Below are positions 1-11,928 of a stretch of DNA of 64,000 nt, piece after piece. How positions within the stretch are numbered: the first letter of the stretch is position 1; each line of letters starts with the position of its first letter. Location of the stretch: NCBI RefSeq assembly GCF_030272615.1, contig NC_081413.1, forward strand, positions 102,694,239-102,758,238. Reading direction: 5' to 3'. Under the pieces are notes generated by a model, which saw nothing but the letters and a program-made list of their open reading frames with translations, was not told the DNA's origin and did not search any database. The translations under genes and the position numbers were made by a program. This stretch comes from Cryptomeria japonica (taxonomy: Eukaryota > Streptophyta > Pinopsida > Cupressales > Cupressaceae).

Positions 1-897
1 GTATTCCCTTGTGTCCTTTGTAACAAAAACTTAGAATCTTCCTCACACTTGTTTCTACATTGTGATTTTTCTTATGAGTGTTGGCATTGGTTGTTTGAAA
101 AGTTAAATCTATCCTTTGTTATTAGTAAGGATCTTATCTCCCATTTTAGATCTTGGCCCCTCCTATTTGCTTCATATTTTTATGCATGTCTTTGGGTTAT
201 TTCTCCTTCTATTGTAATTTGGAATATTTGGTTAGAACGAAATAACATGATTTTCAAAAAAACAAGCTCTCCTATGGATGAGGTTTTATTGAGAATTGAA
301 TCTTCTATTTCTGAAGTTACATTGTCTTATATTTACAAGAATCTAGAAAATCTTACTTTTTTTTCGCATTGGGATAATAGGGTAACTAGGGTCTGGAAGA
401 TGTTGTCGATCTTACCTACGCATGGTTCAATTTTGAAAAGGAACTATACTACATGTAAGAGAAATTCGGCTTGTTGGAAACCTCCTCCGCAAGGTCATTT
501 TAAATTAAATTTTGATGGAGCCTCTCGTGGGAATCCTGGTCGGGTTGGGGTAGGTATGGTGATTTTTTATCATAACTCAAGATTTATTTAGGCTCGATGT
601 CATGCAATTGGTGTTAAGATTAATAATTTTGTAGAATTTCATGCTTTATCCTTTGGATTGGATTTGCCAATATCTCTGGAAATTAAAGATTTAGTAATAG
701 AAGGTGAGTCCATGGTTATAATTCAATGTGTCATGAAGAAGAAATTGAATTGTTGGCAATTACAATATATTCTTGATCACATTTTACAAAAACTAGGATT
801 TTTTGATTCCTTTTTAATTTCTCACTGTTATAGAGAAGTCAATAAAGTTGCGAATTTCCTGGCTAATCTAGCCATTGATAGTAATTCTAATCTCTGA
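1..897 (+). pseudogene. LINE ORF2 C-terminus: zf-RVT and RNase H, one in-frame TAG
   Basis: One frame runs from base 1 to the TGA at 895-897 and is broken only by TAG at 589-591. Residues 4-20 carry a zinc-binding zf-RVT pattern (C-x2-C ... H-x4-HC). From about residue 155 comes the RNase H signature KLNFDGASRGNPG, with the first catalytic Asp. It is followed after the TAG by an E(F)HAL-like Glu region, IEGES (third acidic region) and HCYREVNKVAN near the C-terminus. In the living enzyme this domain would remove the RNA strand during LINE reverse transcription. The TAG sits where a glutamine codon would fit. The residue E-for-D at IEGES is common in these elements. Identification as LINE RNase H is secure; the copy is almost certainly inactive. 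Confidence 0.8.
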
Positions 898-1625
898 GAG
901 GTATTCTTTGAATAAATTCCATCAATGATCTTGGAATTTTGAATTTTGTAGTTTTCTCCCGTTTTCCCCTTTCTTTGGAGGTAGTCATGTTCACTGATCT
1001 ACGTGGAGGTGTTCACTCTACATTTTAACTGATGGCTTTGTCAAACTTTTATGATGTACAGTTTGCATCTGTCGTAGGCAATATGGATGGGTATCTGCAA
1101 TGATTAGGGGTGACGGCTTGGTTTCGTATTCAATGGGGCTTGTCTTGTCATTTCTGGCTCGCACGTTTTCTATCATTGCTTTGGTTTGAGGCAAGTGATG
1201 GGAGCTATCATTTTTCGATATGTCAGGATCCTTTTGTATGTATTTGGGTTTATTTTTTGATTGCTATGATGCTGGGTTATTTTTGATGTACTTTTAATCA
1301 GTGGCTTTGGTATGTTGCTGACACTATAGCATTGGATATTTGGCACTTTTTGGTCTTTCTCAACCGCCATTTTATGTTTACATCATGGTTTGAGTTGCCT
1401 TCTTTTAAAAGTTTTCAGTTTTTACACGAGATGGTCATTTAGTGCTCTGGAAGGGTGGTTTTATAATGATTATTAGGAAGTGGCTATTTATTTTCATCTA
1501 CGATGCATTTTGGGTTTATAGTTTTGTCGACTATAGTTTTTATTTGTTCTTTGTTTTCTCTACTTCTCATCTGCATCGGTGGGGTTTTTTGAAGCTCTGG
1601 TATGCAACAAAGGTAATTACTATTC

Positions 1626-2219
1626 ATGTCTTCTCCATTATCTGGGTCTCCCATTCGTTTTGTGTCTCCAATGGCAGAAGTAGTGGATAATTATGGGTAT
1701 TGTTCTGAAAAACTTGCTAGAGTTTTTGTTTTGCATTCTGCGGAATTGGAGTCTGAAATTCGTAGGGTGGTGGGGAATCATTGGCTATGTTCTCATGCTT
1801 ATATGTCTTTCTCTGAAGTTGTGTCCAGATTTCTCACTATATGTTTTGATGTGTTATTGGATAAAGAATTGGTCTGCCTTCTGGCAGCTAAATTCTTGGC
1901 TCTTGCATTTCATAATTTGGGTATTATTGAGCCAGCTTTGGACAATTACATGTTTGATATGGGTTCTTTCCCTTATGGTGGTTTTTTTTATGGTCAAGAT
2001 TTATTGGATAATGGGTGGTGTGGGGAGTTGTTATTTGAAATTAGAATGGGTTTAATTTGTGACAACATTGATGATGCTTTGAAGTCTCTGGAAAGGTTGG
2101 GAGTGTTTGTTCCTTCTCAAATTGTGAACAGGGCTCTTCATGTGCTAAAGGCATTACATGTTTTGATTAATTTATGTTTTGTTGCATTTCCCCCTCCTCT
2201 TCCTATAGCTCCACTATAG
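1626..2219 (+). CDS. hypothetical 197-aa ORF in the LINE 3' region
   Basis: An ATG-started frame of 197 codons lies about 730 bases downstream of the RNase H stop, in a region where plant LINEs usually have a shorter untranslated tail. The protein is acidic to neutral, leucine- and phenylalanine-rich, with a plausible globular stretch (residues 18-150) and a hydrophobic, proline-containing C-terminus. I do not recognise a family. Its position matches that of the extra ORF in the LINE at 12,711-15,144, but I see no residue similarity between the two. It could be a chance frame in a T-rich 3' UTR. The flanking 898-1,625 and 2,220-2,625 hold nothing else that I can identify. Confidence 0.3.
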   Translation: MSSPLSGSPIRFVSPMAEVVDNYGYCSEKLARVFVLHSAELESEIRRVVGNHWLCSHAYMSFSEVVSRFLTICFDVLLDKELVCLLAAKFLALAFHNLGIIEPALDNYMFDMGSFPYGGFFYGQDLLDNGWCGELLFEIRMGLICDNIDDALKSLERLGVFVPSQIVNRALHVLKALHVLINLCFVAFPPPLPIAPL

Positions 2220-2696
2220 GTTGTTGTTCCTTATGCATTTTTAGGCATTCCTCCGGAGGAGAGCTCGAGCTCTTGGCATTTGGTATAATGTTATATTGGT
2301 GTTTTTTCTCCAGGGGTTTTTTGATATTCTCTTTTTGCAAGAAGGAGGATGATATTTGGTTTCTGGTACTTGGAACGCTTTTTGTTTCCTTCGATTGGTA
2401 TCGACTATGGGGTCTTCATTCAAATATGTAACTGATGAACTCAGCCATTGGGCTCTATGTATCTGATGACTTTTGCTATGACCGCACCTTGCTGGCGGAT
2501 TTTGGGTTGGGGACTTTGGTATAAACTGATATGTGGGATATTATGGGTTTATTTTATGGGTCGTGACCATAGGTTTTCTTGCCATGTTTCTTTCCTCCGG
2601 TATGCTCTTTGAATCCTATGTAAAATAAATTAAAAATTAATTGAAAAAAAAAGTTTAGTGGAATTTCCACTTTTATGGAAAAAAACAAATATTAGA

Positions 2697-5009
2697 TTGA
2701 CATAATTATGAAATTAATCGTGATGGAGATAGACATAATTGCTTTATAGTTAACCTCAGAGTGAGTGGTAGTTGAGAGGAGAAAATAAATAATTTATTAT
2801 TTTTATTTTTCATGCATTTAAGTGTCACAAACACGTCAAATTAAATGCCTCTAGTTTTTATTAACACATAGTTGTGTATCCATTATGTGAGTGTAGTATG
2901 CCTTTGGCAAGATTATCATGTTTTTGATATTAAAAGAAGAAAAACATGGGTGTTGTCCCAAGGATACAAAAGCCCAAAGGCTGCAAAACAAAACACTAGT
3001 AGTAGCACATTAACAACACATTAAATGGAGACTACTAGCAATAAGCATATAGCACCAACAATAAAGGATAATCAATAGTAGTAAACCGTTTGAGAGAGTT
3101 CAAAGTAATAGTCTAGAAAAATACTAACTAAACATCTATAATAACCATAATAAAGAGTTATAGAACCCCAACCGTAAATAGAATAAAGAAGAAAAAACAA
3201 AAAACAGGGACGAAGCCCTAACGGTTCTTCTGGATCTTGCATCCAACCTGCTGTATAACGTTCACCTAGTCTTCAGGCAAGAACTTGAAAATTTCCCTGT
3301 AGCTTTCATCGTCTTTGCCTTTCTGGCCCGACAAATCCTGATGCAACAGGCACAACATGGTGGCTGAATTGTGCATAAATCTGAGCCCAAACTTGGAGAA
3401 GGAGCACATTTTTTTTTCAATGTCTATTAGCCTCTCATTGGTTTTGGTTAGTTCAACTTCCAGTTTTGAACACTTTGAACAGGTCCCCACTTGTGCCTTT
3501 TGATAGGTCCCATCAGTAGCTTTGACAACTTCAACTTCCTCATTGAGCATTATCTCCTAGGTGAGGTCAATAGGCCCAACATTGGCAGAATTTGAGACAT
3601 GGGTTAAAGTGTTGGCGATATTAGAGTCCTCATCACCCTTTTTCTCCTCCTTACTTTCCAACACCTTTTGACATTCTTTAACAATTTCTTCAATTCCATG
3701 ATCATCGTCCTCTTCAGAGCCTGAGTTTTCAATGATTCTTTTCCTCCCCTTAGAGCGTTGTCTGGATGCAAGCCTATTAGAATGCCTAGGGGTACTGGTA
3801 TCTTCTACCATTTCCTCCTTTGAGTCCACTTCTTGCATTATAAGTTTGGCTTTTTTGGTCTTGAATTTCTCCAAGATAGCAAGGCCCGAGGTTTCTTCTT
3901 CTTTTTAATAGTATTAGAATCTAGGATTTTGTTAGTTGGGGTTTGAGGCTGGCTATGGTGAGATTGAAGGTTCAGTCTCTTAATGCCTTTCTTTTGGCTA
4001 GGGCTTGAGATATCCAAAACACTTAAAGAGGGAGAAGGCAAAATAGCCACTTCTTGGACCTCAATAGGACATGGTGGGTAGAGGGCTAAGTGGAAGTGGT
4101 AAAGGAAGAGAATGGGACCCTGGTGGATAGGAATGGTTTTTTTGCCCTAGGATTTAGCACCATCAACGGCCTCCAGAATATCATTTTCAAGGGAGTGGAG
4201 GTGGAAGAATGGGAAGGAAATCCTAGAGTTGTTACATAAGTGATTAAGCAAGGGGAAATGATAGTAGTAAAACACTTTAAATCTTCCCTCCAGTGTAAAG
4301 TATTTCATGATCATAAGACATACCTTATCCTAGGGGTCTGGTAGCTCCTTCCTATCGAAACCACCATGTAGTTTGACCGAGTTCTCATCTTCTTTGAAGA
4401 ACTGGTTTAGGCTCTCGATGTCTGTTACCCTACTTGTTTTTTTCCACTTCCTCCCCTTCATGGATAGTCTCATAGCCTTAGAAATGATATCCTCATTGAT
4501 CTCAAAGGAGATCCCTCCAATAGTAACTCTACGTTCCATCCAGGAAGAGGCAAATTGGATGGAAATGATTTCATCATGCCCATTCATCGATTCAATGAAC
4601 TGGGCAGCACCACCCTCTTTACAGATTTGCCAAACCAATTCCTTGGTCATAAATTCTTCATGTTTTTCTAGCTCCGTCCTCACTCTATCGCCTCCCATTC
4701 TATTGCCTTAAGTGACAGTTAACTTCTCACAGTTAGAAAAAGTACTACTAACATTGTTCTTTTGGAAAAGGAAATTGCCTTTTACAAGGCTTGTAAAAGG
4801 TATATGGTTAACGAGGCCATCATGACAATGCAAGCTATTGACTTTCCCATTTCTTGTAGCATTACTCCACATGTGCCAAAAGGCTAAACCTTTCAATAGG
4901 CCAAGGGTGAGTAAATGGGCCCGATCTTGCCGAATCTGATCACCGATCGGATGACCAATCATCTTTTTACCGATGTCAATAGGGTGACACCATCCTATGA
5001 TTGAAATAA
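2697..5009. repeat. tandem segmental duplication, copy A
   Basis: A block of about 2.3 kb begins with a short flank (2,697-2,920) and continues through a minus-strand LINE-derived ORF. The same flank (for example GAAATTAATYGTGATGGAGA, with Y marking C or T) restarts at about 5,012, so copies A and B/C lie head to tail. Both copies share the flank as well as the ORF. They are therefore duplicates of one insertion and not two insertions. Confidence 0.7.
3266..4698 (-). pseudogene. LINE-linked ORF3, copy A (unknown function, decayed)
   Basis: Read on the minus strand from ATG 4698, the frame passes TAG at 4330-4332 and another TAG near 4,150, shifts frame once between about 3,930 and 3,880, passes TAG at 3557-3559 and ends at 3266. 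The N-terminal part (about residues 20-90) has a helical, tryptophan-containing pattern ending in VTIGGISFEINEDIIS. The middle is aromatic (residues around FKVFYYYHFPLL). The tail is Lys/Glu-rich with an acidic EEDDDHG patch, a C-x2-C pair and a coiled-coil-like segment. Similar residues in the same order occur in the extra ORF of the LINE at 13,373-14,963, so I infer a LINE-borne accessory ORF. The frame stays open upstream to 4,962 across a TAA, which may be leader. Function is not known. Copy C reads CAG where this copy has TAG at 3557-3559. Confidence 0.55.
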
Positions 5010-5138
5010 GCCCACAATTACGAAATTAATTGTGATGGAGATAGGCATAATTGATTTATAGTTAAACTCAGAGTGAGTGGTAGGTGAGAGGAGAAAATAA
5101 ATAAGATTATTTTTTATTTTTCATGCATTTAAGTATCA

Positions 5139-5722
5139 CAAACATGTCAAATTAAATTCTTCTAGTTTTTATTAACACATATTTGTGTACCCATTATGTG
5201 AGTGTAGTATGCCTTCAACACGATTATCATGTTTTTGATATTAAAAGCAGCAAAACATGGGTGTCATCCCAAGGATACAAAAGCCCAAAGGTTGCAAAAC
5301 AAAACACTACTAGTAGTACATTAATAACACATTAAATACAGACTACTAGTAATAAGTATATAGCACCAACAACAAAGGATTATCAACAATAGTAAACTGC
5401 CTAAGAGAGTTCAAAGTAACAGTCTAAAAATACTAACTAAACATCTATAATAGCCACAATAAAGAGTTATAGAACCCCAGTCGTAAATGGAATAAAGAAG
5501 AAAAAACACATAAACATGTCAAATTAAATGCTTCTAGTTTTTATTAACACATATTTGTGTATCCATTATGTGATTGTAGTATGCCCTTGACACGATTATC
5601 ATGTTTTTGATATTAAAAGAAGCAAAACATGGGTGTTATCCCAAAGATACAAAAGCCCAAAGGTTGCAAAACAAAACACTAGTAGTAGCACATTAACAAC
5701 ACATTAAATGCAAACTACTAGT
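5139..5722. repeat. 372-bp internal tandem duplication in copy B/C
   Basis: The sequence beginning AACATGTCAAATTAAAT at 5,141 begins again at 5,513, a distance of 372 bases, and corresponds to 2,830-3,197 of copy A. The second unit is cut by the solo LTR at 5,722 and resumes at 6,756. The two units have diverged at a handful of positions, so the event is not recent. Confidence 0.65.
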
Positions 5723-6755
5723 TGTAAATAGGAAAATGGAAATAAGCATCAAAGCACATAAATTAGCTAACCACGAAAGCTAAAATGCAATGATAATAAA
5801 TTCTAATACACTCAATAAAAGAATGAAAGCAAAAACACTAAAACAAAAATGCAAACCATTGCAATGTTTTGCCTTCATTGACCTCCATTGTTCTTCTTTC
5901 TCCTTCAAATTGATGTTTGTGGATCTCATCTACAAAGCACGTGTGATGCAAGCAAGATAATGATAGCAATTTGACAACATAAGGATACTAGAAGCATGGT
6001 TCAATCTGATGAGAAAATATTGATAAATTTATAGAAGATTGAAGACAAGATTGGAGAATCAAGATGGATTCAAAAAGATGGCATAAAGCAGCTTTTGACT
6101 GGGCATATCTCATTTTTTCGAATTTTAAATTGAGATTAAAGAGATATTTTCCAAGAAGATAAATCAAGAAAATCAGAAGTTGACTGGTTACTTCTATTTT
6201 CAATTTTTAGGAAGATACGATAATGATTTTTGAAAATCATATAAATCAAATGGCGACATACTTTCCGTTTTCGAAAATTGGGAGAATATGAGAAAATGGT
6301 TTATTTAAATTGGATAATAATTTATTTTAATTTTTAAATCATTTTCTCTATTTATTACCATTTTTTAATTTGGATGATGATAATTAGAAATTAAATTAAA
6401 AACAAATAAAGATTTGTTTCCATTCTTGATTTTTGGAAGAAGATAATTAATATTTATTAAATAAATAAAAAATTATTTAATTATGATTAAACAATTAGCT
6501 AATTAAATAATTTAAAGAAATTATTCAATTATGAGAAAAATGAAATTGAATTTAATTAAATAATAAATATTATTTAATTAAAGTTAGGAAATGAATGATT
6601 AATGATGAAATGATTTAAATGATTAGGAGAATAGAAAATTTAAATGAGAAGAATGACACAATGTCAACATATTATGAAAATCAAATGCGACATGGAAGAC
6701 ATGTTAGAAATTAGGTTAGCGACGCAGGAGTGATGACCAATTTTGAGTGCCTACA
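5723..6755. mobile_element. solo LTR, 1,033 bp, target duplication CTAGT
   Basis: Copy A gives the empty site for this insertion. The inserted stretch begins TGTAAATAGG and ends GTGCCTACA, so it has the TG...CA ends of an LTR. It is flanked on both sides by CTAGT (5,718-5,722 and 6,756-6,760), a 5-bp target-site duplication. There is no primer-binding site, polypurine tract or coding frame inside. It is therefore a solo LTR left by recombination between the two LTRs of a former element. The interior is AT-rich, especially 6,300-6,600. The end sequence resembles the ends at about 45,748 and 57,112, suggesting a Gypsy (Tat-like) family, with low certainty. Confidence 0.85.
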
Positions 6756-7015
6756 CTAGTAATAAGCATATAGCACCAACAACAAAGGATTATCAACAGT
6801 AGTAAACCGTCTGAGAAAGTTCAAAGTAATAGTCTAAAAATACCAACTAAACATCTATAATAGCCATAATAAAGAGTTATAGAACCCCAGTCGTAAATGG
6901 CATAAAGAAGAAAAAACAAAAAACAGGGACAAAGCCCTAACAGTTCTTCTGGATCTTGCATCCAGCATGTTGTAGAGCATTCGCCTAGTCTTTAGTCAAG
7001 AACTTGAAAATTTCC

Positions 7016-7766
7016 TTATCTTTCACTGTCTTTGCCTTTCTGGCCTGCCAAATCCTGATGCAACATGCACAACATGGTGGCTGAATTGTGCATAAATCTG
7101 AGCTTGAACCTGGAGAAGGAGCACATTTTTCTTTCAATGTCTATCAACCTCTTATTGGTTTTGGTTAGTTCAACTTCCAGTTTCGAACACTTTGAACAGG
7201 TCCCCACTTGTGTCTTTTGATAGGTCCCATCAGTAGCTTTGACAACTTCATCTTCCTCATTGAGCATCATCTCCTGGGTGAGGTCGATAGGCCTAACATT
7301 GGCAGAATCCAAGACATGGGTTGAAGTGTTGGTCGTATCAGATTCCTTGTCACCCTTTTCTCCTCCTTACTTGCCAAAACCTTTTGACATTTTTTAACAG
7401 TTTCTTCAATTCCATGATCATCGTCCTCTTTAGAGCCTGAGTTTTCAATGTTTCCTTTCCTTCCCTTAGAGTGCTGCTTAGAGGCAAGCTTATTAGAATG
7501 CCTAGGGGTACTGGTATCTTCTACCATTTCCTCCTCCGAGTCTAGTTCTTGCATTAGAAGTTTGGCTTTTTTGGGCTTGGATTTCTCCAAGATAGCAGGG
7601 CCCACGGTTTCTTCTTCTTTTTAGTAGTATTAGAATCTAGGGTTTTGTTAGTTGGGGTTTGAGGCTGGCTATGGTGAGATTGAAGATTTGGTCTCTTAAT
7701 GCCTTTCTTTTGGCTAGGGCCCGAGATATCCAAAACACTTAAAGAGGGAGCAGGCAAAATAGCCAC
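7016..7766 (-). pseudogene. LINE-linked ORF3, copy C (C-terminal half)
   Basis: This is the duplicate of the copy A frame (3,266-4,050), starting at the residues MAILPAPSLSVLD and ending near KGKDSER. It keeps CAG at the site where copy A has TAG (3557-3559), which shows that position was coding. It has lost one base in the Lys/Glu-rich tail, shifting the frame between about 7,350 and 7,310. Both copies share the earlier frame change in the poly-Lys stretch, so that change predates the duplication or reflects a real feature of the frame. The N-terminal half present in copy A is missing because the duplication ends at about 7,782. Confidence 0.55.
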
Positions 7767-7782
7767 TTCTTGGACCTCCTTG

Positions 7783-8255
7783 TAGATGGTTTGGGGTGCT
7801 TATCAAAACCCTTTGTTGTCGCTCTTCTTCTTGGTCATGGATGCTTGGGAGGAGAAGTTGATGTTCTTATTCCGAAGGTTGTGGAAGCCTTTTACAAATC
7901 CATTTACCTAGATGTTTTCTGTTTGTAATGTTCTTATTTTTCTAAGTCTTAAGGTTTCGTGAGCCTTGCAAAAACCCATGTTTCAAGTTATGGAAGCCTT
8001 GCAAAACCCTTTGTCTATGTTTTTCTAAGCTTTCTTGCTTGTTTGCTTTGGCCTTTTGTGTGGTTCAGCTAGTACTTTGATGCTTAGTTTTAGTGATTGG
8101 TTGATGGTTGGTTGTTGGATGGCTATAATTTGTCTTTGATGTTTCTCTATGTAGCGTTCTATTTCTAGGTCTTGGATCTCATAAAATCCACTTGTAAGGG
8201 GTTTCGAGTCCCCTCAAAATCTATTTGACCCTTAATAAAAAAACAATAAAGAGTC
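7783..8255 (+). mobile_element. 5'-truncated LINE 3' end
   Basis: The stretch ends in TTGTAAGGGGTTTCGAGTCC, a short T/C-rich spacer and an A-rich tail (AATAAAAAAACAATAAA, about 8,238-8,255). The LINE at 12,711-15,144 closes with a closely similar motif (GTTGTAAAGGGTTTTGGGTC, A-rich tail at 15,144). I read this as a short, 5'-truncated copy of a related LINE, inserted at or forming the end of the duplicated block. No coding frame is visible. No target duplication was found. Confidence 0.45.
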
Positions 8256-9345
8256 TAATGAAAAGTACAAGCATTTGAGCAAGTCTTGTAGGGATCCAAT
8301 AGTATTATGTTGTAGCCCATGCGACAAGTTTGGAAATGGTCTTTTTAGATTATTCATTAAGTAAATAAGAAAAGCCATTGTAGAAGATTGTAATTGTGTT
8401 GTTCCTTAACCAAGAGATTTCTTAGAAGAAATCTAGTATTATTTGTAATGAGTTTTTTATTCTATGCATGTTTAATTTTGTAAGTTGTATAACCAAAAAC
8501 TCCTTCACAGAACCCTTCGATTGCGACTGCACTTATATTTATGCTATGTAACATATACCAAACTTGAAGAAAGATTTTGAAATGTGTATTCATTTTATTA
8601 GATTAACATAGACCAAGCTTAAAGAAAGATTTTGAAATGCAATACATATGTGATCTATTCTTCGAAGTTACCTATCCTCCTCTTACACCCATCTATAGGA
8701 AAATTAAGGAACAAGCCTTGCTTGAGTTGTGAAGAGTCTTAGGCGTTCCATAAATACAAGCGAAGTGATAATAAGAAGGGAAGTATGACAAGAAGTGAAG
8801 GGACCACAATAAAAAGAAAGAAACAGCATGATTCTCCCTCTATACAGGAGTACGTTGCTTCGAGTCAACAACTGTCATATCAGAATAAGAACGTTTAGAT
8901 CGAGTCCTTTTGGCGATTTCATGGTAAATGAGGAATTTTGTCTTGAGTCGGTATTTTCAAGTTTCCAAAGTGAAATGTTTGAGGATTTTAGTCACAGGAA
9001 TTGGCGTATTGCTTTCATTCACTGCAGCTAACGTATCCATCGAGAAAATTGCATCCAATTGGTGTATTTTAAAACCAAAATGATGGTATTGGTGATTGAT
9101 GTAAGCTGGGTTTCATGGTGTGGAAGCACTGAACACAATCTTTATACGTTTAGATGGGCAATCTAATCACATCAGTTACACAATCGAGGTGGGATAAAAT
9201 AATAGCCCACTGTTCTTGGATCTTGCACAACAAGACAGGATGGTTCTTTTTTCCAAATAGCTTTAGATGAAAGAAAACTCTCCTACCATCACCAGTCACA
9301 AAAAAAACAAATATAATAACCAGAAAACCTTATAAGAAATCAGCT
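8256..9345. other. no identifiable gene
   Basis: About 1.1 kb of AT-rich DNA with only short, unsupported frames (the longest, 8,828-9,031, resembles nothing I know). There is a weak local repetition around 8,560-8,640 (GAAAGATTTTGAAATG twice). Confidence 0.4.
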
Positions 9346-9510
9346 ATCAAGAACAGGAATGGGTATGAGGACTCGTACATTAGATAAGACTATAATGAAG
9401 CTAAGAGAGGAAATCTATCAAGAATAGGAATTGGGTATAAGGAATTGTATCAAGAATAGGAATGGGTATAAGGAATTTTATCAAGAATAGGAATGGGTAT
9501 AAGGATTGGT
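9346..9510. repeat. about 31-bp tandem repeat, 3 units plus one outlier
   Basis: TATCAAGAATAGGAATGGGT and a following TATAAGGAATT recur at about 9,417, 9,448 and 9,479, with a diverged copy at about 9,346. The units are nearly identical. Confidence 0.6.
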
Positions 9511-11928
9511 GGATTTGATAAGATTAAATAGTAAAACTAAAGAGAAGAAAGATATTTTGGAAGGTTTTAATCTTGTGATTTGATGATTTTGATAATTTAG
9601 TTAATTTAGTTGTATGTATATAGATTTAATCAATTTTTGATCTATTTTATTTTCTTCAAAGAACCACAAATAGTAGTTATTTCTTGAAAGACATAAAATT
9701 AAGGCATTTAAATGAAGTCAAGCTACAAGCAATTACCTTAAAACTTGTCAAAGATAAATTGGGTTTTAAGTCAAAGATAAATTGGGTTCTAAATTTAGAG
9801 ATGTAAATAAATTTTAATGCTAATATAGAGCTACTTATATGGGTGAGAAATGTGGATTTAAGAGAGTGCCCACTAGACTTTATTTGAATTAAAGACTTTC
9901 TAGTATTAGGAATTTGAATTAAAGACTTTAGTATTAGGAGGGTCTACATGTTAATCTACATATAATCATTTGTGCTTAAAAATATTAAATAGTATCTTTA
10001 TTTGAATTTTAAAAAAAATGCTTTTTGGTTGTTGAAGTAAGTTCATGTTAAGAAAGTGAAGAAACTTAATAATATGTTTTTGTTATATGTTTCTAATAGC
10101 ATAGTTATATAAAAATAATTTGGATGTTAACATATTCAAGACTTCTAAAGTATAGCTAATAGAATGAATATTTAACATGAAGATATAGTTTGTCACTTTT
10201 TTTCTTTTAGATTAAGACCAAACACATACAATTGGTACACAAGGGTTTACCAATTAACTCTTAAAAAATAGGCACAACTTGAAATATATATTCTTGGCAT
10301 TTTTTCAATCCTAATAAACTTGGTTGTCTTATATCATCAATTTATTTATTGCAAGAAGAGGTGATATTGATCTTGTGATAAAAGTTTAACATAAATTTTT
10401 ATAACCTTCATACTAATCTTAAGACTCCCTACAAACATGATGAGTTTGCTACAACTTAGACTTACTTGAAATCTACTGATTTCACAACCGCAACATATGT
10501 GAGAAGAAAATATAAAAGTATAAAATATTTATCAACAATATATGTAGAATTTCTCAAGGTACAATAAAGTTTGTTCCCTATAGGGATAGGAGTTGATGGA
10601 TCATTCCTATCATTGGGATAACCTGGGATGCAAAATTGAATGGGTCCAATTTAGTATATTCTAAAACAAAATACTCTAGTATATAACATGATCCCTGTAT
10701 CACCATACCCAATATAGAATAAGAGTTACAATCCACCACACCTTAATTAATTCTTCCCTAACCCTATGATCATATGGTAGAATTAGCAAGATGTAAAATC
10801 TTATAATATCACACCTCCATTGGGAAGTAAACAAGTAATTACTCTATTTCTCAATACACCTAGGGTTAGAGGATCACTTTCATATCATCAAATTTCGACT
10901 ACACTACCTCATATAAAGTAGAATCGTCTGAAATAACTTAGAACATGCTCATATTTCAAAATTAGAACACTATAATAGTATGGCTCAAAAATTGTCAATT
11001 AATTTCATGCAATTGCAAAGGCAAGTGCATTGAAATCAAAAGCAAACAACTCCACAAAATATAAGTTATAATTTACAAAATAGGCTAAATAAACAATAGA
11101 ATACAAGGCATAATGAGGGTAGATTATTTGATCTTAGTGGACAAATAATATCATAATCCTTTAGGCATTATGAAATTTTTAAATCTAGTAGATCTTACTC
11201 TAAGTTCTTGGTGTAGACTACATAAGATAACAACTCATGTAGAGGTGAATTTTTCTAAGTTTAGATCAATGCCTAAATATTTTAAGGAAGAAATAATTTG
11301 AAGATAGTGGTAACTATAAATGATAAATATCTAAATGATTTTGTATAACTATGATATTAGAAACATATTATTTCCTTTTGGAAGAGGAGGATGAGAAAGA
11401 ACATGATATTAAAGAAGTGAATTTATATCAATAATAACAAAGAAATAACTACTATTTGTTAAGGAGAAAGAACAAGGCCCATTCATGAATTTAATTCCCT
11501 TGAATAATTCATATAATCCTCTAGATTTTATTGCAAGTTCAATAACCCACCTACACCCAAAACACATAAACCAAGTGATTATTCAACTAAAAAGATTATG
11601 AATCTTTTAAGATTGATTATAACTATGTAATAAATAACATCAAGAAATATAAGGCTAATATTCTAGAATTTGGAACCTTTTGTAGATGCTAGGTCAAAAG
11701 GAAATTTTTTGGTATTCATTTAAAGATACAAATAATAATTCTAACAACCTAAAATATTAGGTTAATTTTGAAGGAAAAGGAAACTTGGATAAAGAACGTG
11801 CTCAATTTTTTATGCACATAAATTACCATCTATAAGGAATAAGTATAATATCTACATTGCTCTTGAAAATAAAAATTTATGGTAAGAATCTTCATAATTA
11901 ACATGATGAATTTTAGTGCTTTTAGAAA
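9511..11928. other. AT-rich DNA without identifiable gene
   Basis: I see no frame longer than chance and no repeat boundary. The last 500 bases may be the decayed gag of the Tat-like element whose protease relic follows, but residue similarity is too weak to claim it. Confidence 0.35.

Larger units (their letters stand above)
1..2652 (+). mobile_element. 3' portion of a LINE (non-LTR retrotransposon)
   Basis: The window opens inside a LINE. A cysteine-rich zf-RVT-like stretch (residues CVLC near the start and HC near 60) leads into a plant-LINE RNase H domain that ends at 897. About 1.7 kb of 3' region follows and holds one unrecognised ORF (1626-2219). The element appears to end in an A-rich tail around 2,625-2,652, after which the composition changes. 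No reverse transcriptase is visible because the 5' part lies outside the window. Family assignment rests on the zf-RVT plus RNase H order, which is typical of plant L1-type LINEs. The 3' boundary is my estimate, since no target-site duplication can be tested. Confidence 0.65.
5010..7782. repeat. tandem segmental duplication, copy B/C
   Basis: This repeats copy A from 2,700 to about 4,062. It is modified by an internal 372-bp tandem duplication and by a solo LTR at 5,723-6,755. Similarity to copy A stops at about 7,782 (after CTTCTTGGACCTC), where a plus-strand LINE 3' end begins. Confidence 0.7.
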
